14,624 nt of DNA from Calditrichota bacterium (GTDB taxonomy: Bacteria > Calditrichota > Calditrichia > RBG-13-44-9). The DNA is taken from the NCBI GenBank assembly GCA_024276455.1, contig JAJRXE010000341.1:1-14624 (forward strand), given 5' to 3'. Position 1 is the first letter of the stretch; the number at the start of each line of letters is the position of its first letter. Below the pieces are notes generated by a model. The model searched no databases, was not told the origin of the DNA, and saw only the letters and a program-made list of their open reading frames with translations. Below are positions 6,024-12,295 of this stretch, piece after piece. The position numbers were made by a program, and so were the translations under genes.

Positions 6024-6422
6024 TTGAAGGCACTGGGTCGTCATATCTTGGCTGAGTTTTATGGATGTGATCGCGAGATTCTGAACGATGTTGAGAAGAT
6101 TGAAATCTATATGAAGCGAGCTGCGATCGAATGTGGAGCAACCATTGTGAATTCGGTCTTCCACACCTTTAATCCCCATGGAGTGAGTGGAGTGGTCGTG
6201 ATTGCGGAATCGCATTTAGCCATTCACACCTGGCCGGAATATGGCTATGCCGCCGTGGATGTGTTTACATGTGGAGACACGGTAGATCCATGGATTGCTA
6301 CCCGGGCACTGCAAGAATATTTGTGCGCCGAAAGTATTAAAACGATTGAAGTGAATCGGGGTGAGCTCGATTCAGAAAAAGTTCTTCCTCATAAACCCAT
6401 GCTTATGGACACCGTCCAGTAA
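6024..6422 (+). CDS. speD: S-adenosylmethionine decarboxylase proenzyme (SpeH/SpeD type)
   Basis: Decarboxylates S-adenosylmethionine to supply the aminopropyl donor for spermidine-type polyamines. The enzyme is a pyruvoyl enzyme made as a proenzyme that cleaves itself. Counting from TTG 6024 as residue 1, cleavage falls between Glu62 and Ser63 (AESHLAIHTWPE), with His68 and Cys83 (FTCGD) as the processing and catalytic residues. These numbers equal those of the Thermotoga maritima and Bacillus subtilis short-chain enzymes. Length (132 residues) fits the bacterial class 1b type. It follows the XRE-cupin regulator by 19 nt and is closed by a terminator, so the two form an operon. No aminopropyltransferase or carboxyspermidine pathway gene is in the window, so the final product cannot be named. 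Confidence 0.96.
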   Translation: MKALGRHILAEFYGCDREILNDVEKIEIYMKRAAIECGATIVNSVFHTFNPHGVSGVVVIAESHLAIHTWPEYGYAAVDVFTCGDTVDPWIATRALQEYLCAESIKTIEVNRGELDSEKVLPHKPMLMDTVQ

Positions 6423-6451
6423 AACGCATTTCAATTATTCATTATTTGCGG

Positions 6452-6490
6452 AGGGAAGCCAACCGTGAACGGCTTCCCTTTTTTCTTTTT
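6452..6490 (+). terminator. Rho-independent terminator of the speD operon
   Basis: AGGGAAGCC (6452-6460) pairs with GGCTTCCCT (6471-6479) around a 10-nt loop and runs straight into TTTTTTCTTTTT. It lies 29 nt after the speD stop. Confidence 0.9.
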
Positions 6491-6560
6491 ACAACCTTTC
6501 TTTTCAATAGCCATCTCCAGAAAAATAATGTAAATTTCTGCAGGAAAACAGAAAAGGATT

Positions 6561-9497
6561 ATGTCCGATTTAACGCCTGAAATATTAGCGGAATTGCGTC
6601 TTAAAGAATTTGTCGCCATTGATCTGGAAACAACCGGACTGAACTATTTAACAGACGACATTATTGAGTTTGGGGGAATTCGTTTCATTGACGGGAAGCC
6701 GGAGCAGCAGCTAAGTCTGTTAATTAAGCCAACCAAACCCATTCCTCTACCTATTTCCCGCATCACCGGCCTGACCGATCAGGACGTAAAAGATGCGCCG
6801 TCCTTTGAGAAGGTGTGGGAACAGATTCTGGATTTCGTGGGTGATTTGCCGGTGGTTGCTCACAATACCAATTTCGATTTACCTTTTCTGGAATACCATT
6901 TCCGCAAAGCCAATAATGAGCACGCAGATGGCGAAAAAATGAAACCATTTCGCTATCTGGGTAACGAGTATTTTGACACGGTAGTGCTGGCTCGAACTTT
7001 TTTGCCGTTTTTGCATCAATTCTCGCTGGGAGCGCTGGCGGAGTATTTTGAAATTCCCCAGCCGGTAAAACACCGGGCGCTGCCCGATGCGGAAGTAGCC
7101 GGTGAGCTATTTCTCCGTCTATTGGCCATTGCTTTGCGGACGGAATTTCGGGACATCCAACGTATGTTGGACATTTTGGAACCGACCGATGAACCGTTGA
7201 AAACCCTCTTTTTTAATCTGGCGTCTTTGTTATCTTCCGGTAAATATCATTTTCCTTCCGGAATCGATCGAGAGCTGTTTCAAGTGAAGGCCAATTTTTA
7301 CAATATCATCGGGGAAGAGGTTGCCCCTTCGATTGGGAAATTGGAGGTGGAACCCATCGATGTGGAAGAGATCGGGGAATTTTTTAGTGAAACCGGGGAA
7401 TTGGCCCGGGAGTTTGGCACGTTCGAAATGCGTACTTCCCAGCAACGGATGGCCATTGAAGTGGCGAAAGCTTTCAACGAACAGAAGTTCCTGGTGGTGG
7501 AAGCGGGTACCGGCACCGGGAAATCCCTGGCTTACCTGCTTCCGGCCATAAAATGGAGTGTGAAAAATTATGGGCCGTACGGCAGGGTGATCATCAGCAC
7601 GAATACCAAAAACCTGCAGGAACAGTTGTTCTTTAAAGATATTCCCATCTTGCATAGCATTCTAAAAGAGAAATTCAAAGCGGTGCTCCTGAAAGGGAAG
7701 GCGAACTACCTTTGTCTGGACAAGTGGGCGACCATCCTTTCGGACATGAAGTACCGCCTGTCTTCGTACGAGCGGATAAAGATTCTCCCTCTTTATTTAT
7801 GGGTTAAACACACCGAAACGGGAGATATTGCCGAAAACGGTGGGTTTGCGGTGGAGCGTAATTTATCCCTCTGGAGCAAATTTATTGCCGAAAACAATTA
7901 TTGTCCCGGAAAGGCCTGCAAATATTACGACAAATGTTACTTAATGCGTGCCCGAAACAACGCCCGGGATGCCCATCTGGTACTGGTAAATCACTCGTTG
8001 TTATTTTCCGATCTTGCCTCGGATCAGGCCATTCTTTCTAAATACACCAATGTTATTTTCGATGAGGCCCATAATGTGGAGAAGGTGGCCACCGATTACC
8101 TGGGAATGGAAATCTCTCTGTGGAATTTCCGGGACACTCTGAAAAAACTTTTCTGGAAAGAACGCCTGGAAACCGGAGTCTTGGTGCAATTGCAAAAACG
8201 ACTTTTTCGGGCAAGCATTGAGGAGAACCAGAAAAATTTGTTGAAAGGTCAGGGAGAAAAGGCCAGCAAACAGGTGCAGCGTTGCTGGGAGGTTACCCAG
8301 GGATTTTTTCGAATTCTAACCCAGGAATTGCGTCAACTTATTCCCGAACAAAGCAACAATTCCCAGACCCTTAAGCATCGGTACTCCCGGGCAGACGGCT
8401 TGCTTGAACGCATTCAAAACTACTATTCAGAACTAATCAGTGAACTGAAGAAGCTTTTAACCTCCTTGCACGAAATTCTGGAGATACTGAAAGAATTGCC
8501 GGAGGAAGCCTTACGCTACCAAAAACAAATATATCAGGAAATATTGGCTCAATTCACCCAGATCGACACGCTCATCAACACCTTGCAATTTCTGGTATCG
8601 GCCGAATGGGACAACTGGGTTTACTGGTTCGAGCTCCCGGCAAAAGAAAACAGTGACGACAGTCGCCTTTACGGAGCGCCGTTGGACATTGCCGAACTTT
8701 TGAATGAACGACTGTACAGTAATCTGAATACGGCGGTATTTACCTCCGCCACTCTGACCGTGGGCAAACGTTTCGACTATTTCTTGAAAAGAATCGGCTT
8801 GGACCGGGTGGATCCCGAGCGTTTGGAAACCGTTTTATTGGCGTCTCCCTTTCAATACGACGAGCAGGTACTTCTGGCTATTCCTTCCTTTATTCCCGAT
8901 CCCCGCTCCGCCCAATTCCGGGATGCTTTGAAAGAAATTCTAACCCTTCTGGCAACGGAACTAAACCGGGGAACCCTGGTGCTGTTTACCTCTTATGCGC
9001 TGCTGAACGATCTTTACGAGACGCTTCGAGCGGTTTACGAATCCCACCGGGTGCCGGTGTATGCCCAGGGGATTAACGGAAGCCGGCACGCCATTATTAA
9101 CTATTTCAAACAGCAGACCAATTCCGTGCTGTTTGGCACCGACAGTTTCTGGGAAGGAGTGGATGTTCCGGGAGAGTCACTGGAGCTCTTACTGATCACA
9201 AAACTTCCTTTTGACGTACCCACCGAGCCGCTGATTCAGGCGAAAATTGAAAAAATCAAGCGGGAAGGCGGTAATCCGTTCTTCGACTACACCATCCCGG
9301 AAGCAGTCATTAAGTTTCGGCAGGGATTCGGCCGTTTAATTCGTTCCAAAACCGATTACGGCGCCGTCATCATTCTGGACAATCGGGTGATCAAAAAAAT
9401 GTACGGTCGCCATTTTTTGAACTCCTTGCCGGTCCAATCGAAAATATTCCCCAGTCTGGAGGAACTTATCGCAGCCTTAAAACGTTGGTTTGAATAA
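6561..9497 (+). CDS. dinG: DinG-family Fe-S helicase fused to an N-terminal DEDDh 3'-5' exonuclease
   Basis: The 978-residue protein joins two DNA-processing modules. Residues about 14-190 are a DnaQ-like exonuclease with Asp21 and Glu23 (AIDLETTG), an NTNFD motif and HRALPDAE, giving a DEDDh set. The helicase follows: Walker A GTGTGKS around Lys321, a DEAH box at 501-504 (FDEAH), motif V near FWEGVDVPGE, and QGFGRLIR at 921-928. Four cysteines (385, 448, 453, 459) keep the C-x4-C-x5-C spacing of the E. coli DinG iron-sulphur cluster, so 5'-3' unwinding activity is likely. A long helical stretch (about 520-690) is probably the arch region. DinG helicases resolve R-loops and other structures in repair and replication. 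ATG 6561 has AAAAGGA only 2 nt upstream; AGGAAAA at 6542 is the alternative. It appears to be a single-gene unit. Confidence 0.93.
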   Translation: MSDLTPEILAELRLKEFVAIDLETTGLNYLTDDIIEFGGIRFIDGKPEQQLSLLIKPTKPIPLPISRITGLTDQDVKDAPSFEKVWEQILDFVGDLPVVAHNTNFDLPFLEYHFRKANNEHADGEKMKPFRYLGNEYFDTVVLARTFLPFLHQFSLGALAEYFEIPQPVKHRALPDAEVAGELFLRLLAIALRTEFRDIQRMLDILEPTDEPLKTLFFNLASLLSSGKYHFPSGIDRELFQVKANFYNIIGEEVAPSIGKLEVEPIDVEEIGEFFSETGELAREFGTFEMRTSQQRMAIEVAKAFNEQKFLVVEAGTGTGKSLAYLLPAIKWSVKNYGPYGRVIISTNTKNLQEQLFFKDIPILHSILKEKFKAVLLKGKANYLCLDKWATILSDMKYRLSSYERIKILPLYLWVKHTETGDIAENGGFAVERNLSLWSKFIAENNYCPGKACKYYDKCYLMRARNNARDAHLVLVNHSLLFSDLASDQAILSKYTNVIFDEAHNVEKVATDYLGMEISLWNFRDTLKKLFWKERLETGVLVQLQKRLFRASIEENQKNLLKGQGEKASKQVQRCWEVTQGFFRILTQELRQLIPEQSNNSQTLKHRYSRADGLLERIQNYYSELISELKKLLTSLHEILEILKELPEEALRYQKQIYQEILAQFTQIDTLINTLQFLVSAEWDNWVYWFELPAKENSDDSRLYGAPLDIAELLNERLYSNLNTAVFTSATLTVGKRFDYFLKRIGLDRVDPERLETVLLASPFQYDEQVLLAIPSFIPDPRSAQFRDALKEILTLLATELNRGTLVLFTSYALLNDLYETLRAVYESHRVPVYAQGINGSRHAIINYFKQQTNSVLFGTDSFWEGVDVPGESLELLLITKLPFDVPTEPLIQAKIEKIKREGGNPFFDYTIPEAVIKFRQGFGRLIRSKTDYGAVIILDNRVIKKMYGRHFLNSLPVQSKIFPSLEELIAALKRWFE

Positions 9498-9520
9498 ATA
9501 TATGGTGATTCGAGCACAAT

Positions 9521-9546
9521 AGTGCCAATATGGGGGCGTTTTTTTT
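9521..9546 (+). terminator. Probable terminator of dinG
   Basis: AGTGCC (9521-9526) can pair, with two G-T pairs, with GGCGTT (9535-9540) around an 8-nt loop, followed by eight consecutive T residues. A competing stem GCAC-AATA-GTGC (9513-9524) overlaps it. The stem is weak, but the G-rich-to-T8 transition supports termination here. Confidence 0.45.
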
Positions 9547-9556
9547 CACTTTTTTC

Positions 9557-9586
9557 TTGTCTTAATAATTTGATCCGTTAAATTGG
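9557..9586 (+). promoter_or_regulatory. Promoter of the guaB operon
   Basis: TTG at 9557-9559 is followed after 19 nt by TAAATTGG (9579-9586), one base off TAnnTTTG and with the same TTGG ending as the promoter at 170-201. Transcription would begin near 9593, leaving a leader of about 30 nt with the AGAGGA site. No purine riboswitch-like structure fits in so short a leader. Confidence 0.4.
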
Positions 9587-9624
9587 GGCACAAAATTTCA
9601 GAAAAAAATGGCCAGAGGATGAGA

Positions 9625-11085
9625 ATGGATAAAATACTGTACGAAGGTTTAACGTTTGACGATGTTTTACTGGTACCAGCCCATTCACATATCATACCTG
9701 CGGAAGCAAACGTGGTAACCCGCTTAACCCGTAACATCCGGTTGAATATTCCCATTGTTTCCGCTGCTATGGACACCGTGACCGAGTCGGAATTAGCCAT
9801 TGCACTGGCCCGGGAGGGTGGCATTGGCATCATCCACAAGAATCTGACTCCGGAAGAACAAGCGGCGGAAGTGGACCGGGTAAAGCGCTCCGAAAGTGGC
9901 ATGATTCTGGATCCGATTACCTTGCCGCCCACCGCCTCCATCCGCGAAGCGCTGCGCATGATGAAATATTACCGGATCTCCGGTATTCCCGTGGTGGAAA
10001 ATAAGAAGTTGGTGGGCATTATTACCAACCGCGATTTACGCTTCGAAACCAACCTGGAACAGCCGATTGCCAATCTCATGACCAAAGAGAATCTGATTAC
10101 CGCACCCGTAGGAACCACCCTGGAAGAAGCGAAAGCCATTCTCCAGAAACACCGCATCGAAAAACTGTTGGTAGTGGACAAAAATGGATTTTTAAAGGGG
10201 CTGATCACGGTAAAAGATATTCAAAAAAAGGCCAAATATCCCAATGCCTGTAAGGATGAACACGGACGATTGCGGGTGGGAGCGGCGATTGGGGTGGGGA
10301 GCGCCGCCCTGGAAAGAGCGGAGTTATTGTTGTCCAGGGGGGTGGATGTTATCGTGATTGACACCGCCCACGGCCACTCCGAAAAAGTGTTGCAAACGGT
10401 GCGGGATTTTAAGAGAACCTTTCCGGATGCAGAATTGATTGCAGGCAACATCGCCACCCGCGAAGCCGCCCGTGCATTGGTGGAAGCGGGTGCCGATGCG
10501 GTGAAAGTGGGAATTGGTCCCGGTTCCATTTGCACCACCCGCGTGGTGACCGGAGTGGGCGTGCCGCAGATTTCGGCTATCATGGAGGTGTACCGGGAAT
10601 TAAAAGAATGGGATGTGCCCCTCATTGCCGACGGCGGGATTAAATTTACCGGAGATATCCCCAAGGCCATTGCAGCCGGGGCGGATTCCGTGATGATCGG
10701 AAGTCTGTTCGCTGGAACCGAGGAAAGTCCGGGTGAAACCATATTGTTGGACGGTCGCCGCTACAAACAGGTCCGCGGAATGGGATCGCTGGGCGCGATG
10801 GCGAAAGGAAGCAAGGATCGGTATTTTCAAGAAGATGTTCAGGAAAAAGAAAAATTTGTTCCGGAAGGAATCGAAGGACGGGTTCCGTATCGCGGTCCAT
10901 TAAGCGAAACGGTTTTTCAAATGGTGGGGGGATTGCGCTCCGCCATGGGATACACCGGCTGTCGCACCATTCAGGAACTAAAAGAAAACGCCCGTTTTGT
11001 TAAAATTACCAGTGCCAGTTTAAAAGAAAGCCATCCTCACGATGTGGAAATTACCAAAGAGTCGCCCAATTACCGTTTAAGCTGA
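9625..11085 (+). CDS. guaB: Inosine-5'-monophosphate dehydrogenase
   Basis: Oxidises IMP to XMP with NAD+, the committed step of guanine nucleotide synthesis in the cytoplasm. The 486 residues match the usual size of about 490. The N-terminal barrel segment has LTFDDVLLVP. Two CBS domains (about 93-208) form the regulatory Bateman module that commonly senses purine nucleotides. The catalytic loop is GPGSICTTR, with the nucleophile Cys303, and the Arg399-Tyr400 dyad (DRYFQ) activates water. The flap region ends in RVPYRG and GGLRSAMGYTG. ATG 9625 is chosen because AGAGGA (9614-9619) sits 5 nt upstream; the ATG at 9619 and TTG at 9583 lack a site. Two genes follow closely, so it heads an operon. 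It supplies the GDP and GTP pool used by Rel. Confidence 0.97.
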   Translation: MDKILYEGLTFDDVLLVPAHSHIIPAEANVVTRLTRNIRLNIPIVSAAMDTVTESELAIALAREGGIGIIHKNLTPEEQAAEVDRVKRSESGMILDPITLPPTASIREALRMMKYYRISGIPVVENKKLVGIITNRDLRFETNLEQPIANLMTKENLITAPVGTTLEEAKAILQKHRIEKLLVVDKNGFLKGLITVKDIQKKAKYPNACKDEHGRLRVGAAIGVGSAALERAELLLSRGVDVIVIDTAHGHSEKVLQTVRDFKRTFPDAELIAGNIATREAARALVEAGADAVKVGIGPGSICTTRVVTGVGVPQISAIMEVYRELKEWDVPLIADGGIKFTGDIPKAIAAGADSVMIGSLFAGTEESPGETILLDGRRYKQVRGMGSLGAMAKGSKDRYFQEDVQEKEKFVPEGIEGRVPYRGPLSETVFQMVGGLRSAMGYTGCRTIQELKENARFVKITSASLKESHPHDVEITKESPNYRLS

Positions 11086-11102
11086 GCAACCAGGAGGAGG
11101 GA

Positions 11103-11510
11103 ATGATTAAAAAGATCGACCATGTGGGCATTGCGGTGAACTCCGTATCTTCTGTAAAGACGATGTTTAAAACCCTGTTTCATCTTGAACCTGCATTCGA
11201 AGAGGTTGTCGAAGATCAAAAAGTGAAAGTGGTGGGATTTCGCCTGGGAGACACCAATCTGGAATTTCTGGAGCCGACCGGTCCGGATTCCCCCATTGCC
11301 AAATATCTGAAGAAAAGGGGAGAGGGCATCCACCATCTTGCGCTGGGGGTGGACAATATTGAAGAAACCTTAGAGCGTTTCCAGCAAAACAACTTGCGCT
11401 TAATTGACGAAACGCCCCGCCAGGGGGCCGAGGGGAAGCTCATTGCCTTTGTTCATCCGAAAAGCCTTTTCGGTATTTTGTTGGAACTCTCGCAAGAGAA
11501 GCCCGAATAA
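11103..11510 (+). CDS. mce: Methylmalonyl-CoA epimerase
   Basis: Interconverts (2S)- and (2R)-methylmalonyl-CoA, linking propionyl-CoA carboxylase to methylmalonyl-CoA mutase in propionate metabolism. The 135 residues form a vicinal oxygen chelate protein of two beta-alpha-beta-beta-beta halves. Probable metal ligands are His7 (DHVGIAV), a Glu of LEFLEP (54 or 57), His77 or His78 (GIHHLAL) and Glu128 (LLEL), matching the family pattern. Glyoxalase I is the main alternative, but the VVEDQKV-type segment and GIHHLALGVDNIE favour the epimerase. The ribosome binding site is strong (GGAGGAGG just before the ATG) and the gene starts 17 nt after guaB. Neither the mutase nor the carboxylase is in the window. 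Confidence 0.9.
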   Translation: MIKKIDHVGIAVNSVSSVKTMFKTLFHLEPAFEEVVEDQKVKVVGFRLGDTNLEFLEPTGPDSPIAKYLKKRGEGIHHLALGVDNIEETLERFQQNNLRLIDETPRQGAEGKLIAFVHPKSLFGILLELSQEKPE

Positions 11511-11518
11511 ACGTTTCC

Positions 11519-12277
11519 ATGAAAATTAAAAGACTGGTTTTCTTCCTCGGATTCAACGCGATTAGTTATGTTTTACTAATCCTGTGCGTGGTAATCTATT
11601 TTAATGTTACCGCACCTGATGTAAGCATCTGGAAAACGACTAATCCCACGGTTACCGCCTACATGTTGGTTAAATATCGGGGACAAAAAAGAAAACCGCC
11701 TCGAATTAGCTGGATCCCCTTACGCCAAATACCCAAACTTTTTCAACGGACGGTGGTCGTTGCTGAAGACGCGTCTTTCTGGGGACACCATGGGATTGAC
11801 TGGTTTGAGGTCAGGGCTTCGCTGGAAAAAAATGTGGAAAAGGGGAAATTTTTACGGGGTGGGAGTACCATTACCCAGCAGGTGGTAAAGAATCTTTATT
11901 TAACGCCCAAAAAAAGCATCAGCCGTAAAATCAGAGAATGGGTGCTCGCCTTGAAGCTTGACAAAACCCTTTCCAAAAGAAGAATTCTGGAGATTTATTT
12001 TAATATTGTGGAATGGGGACCGGGAATTTTTGGAATCAAAGCGGCCGCAGGGAGCTATTTTCACAAGACACCGGCGGAGCTTTCCCTGGACGAAATGGTG
12101 CGTCTGGCGGCCGTGCTTCCCAATCCGATTCGAATGAATCCCACTCGAATGAATTACGCGCTCTACTGGCGCTCGAAAACCATTCTTCGGCGCCTGGTAC
12201 GATTTCACTTCATTGACGAAGCGGAATACCGGAACTGTTTAACCACCCTGAATTACTTTTACAATACCAACCGGTAA
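11519..12277 (+). CDS. mtgA: Monofunctional biosynthetic peptidoglycan transglycosylase
   Basis: Polymerises lipid II into glycan strands on the outer face of the inner membrane, without a transpeptidase domain. The 252 residues start with one membrane anchor (about 8-29), and the rest is a GT51 domain. Motif 1 has the catalytic Glu83 (VVAEDASFWGHHGID), motif 2 is GGSTITQQ (114-121), and motif 3 is RRILEIYFNIVEWG with Glu148 and Glu155. The protein stops soon after the GT51 fold, so it is not a truncated class A penicillin-binding protein. It starts 8 nt after the epimerase stop with no evident ribosome binding site, suggesting translational coupling. It converges on glgP with only 18 nt between stops and no visible terminator. 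Confidence 0.95.
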   Translation: MKIKRLVFFLGFNAISYVLLILCVVIYFNVTAPDVSIWKTTNPTVTAYMLVKYRGQKRKPPRISWIPLRQIPKLFQRTVVVAEDASFWGHHGIDWFEVRASLEKNVEKGKFLRGGSTITQQVVKNLYLTPKKSISRKIREWVLALKLDKTLSKRRILEIYFNIVEWGPGIFGIKAAAGSYFHKTPAELSLDEMVRLAAVLPNPIRMNPTRMNYALYWRSKTILRRLVRFHFIDEAEYRNCLTTLNYFYNTNR

Positions 12278-12295
12278 AACCTCAGGGAAATGACC

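Noticed and set aside
6531..6538. TAAATTTC before dinG as a promoter -7 element
   Set aside because: No TTG lies 19-21 nt upstream, so the match rests on one A/T-rich half only; left uncalled.
9513..9524. GCAC-AATA-GTGC hairpin after dinG as a separate terminator
   Set aside because: The stem is only 4 bp and is separated from the T run by a G-rich stretch; the overlapping stem at 9521-9540 reaches the T run directly.
9587..9624. Purine riboswitch in the guaB leader
   Set aside because: The leader from the predicted start site is only about 30 nt, too short for a known purine or guanidine aptamer, and no paired structure is visible.
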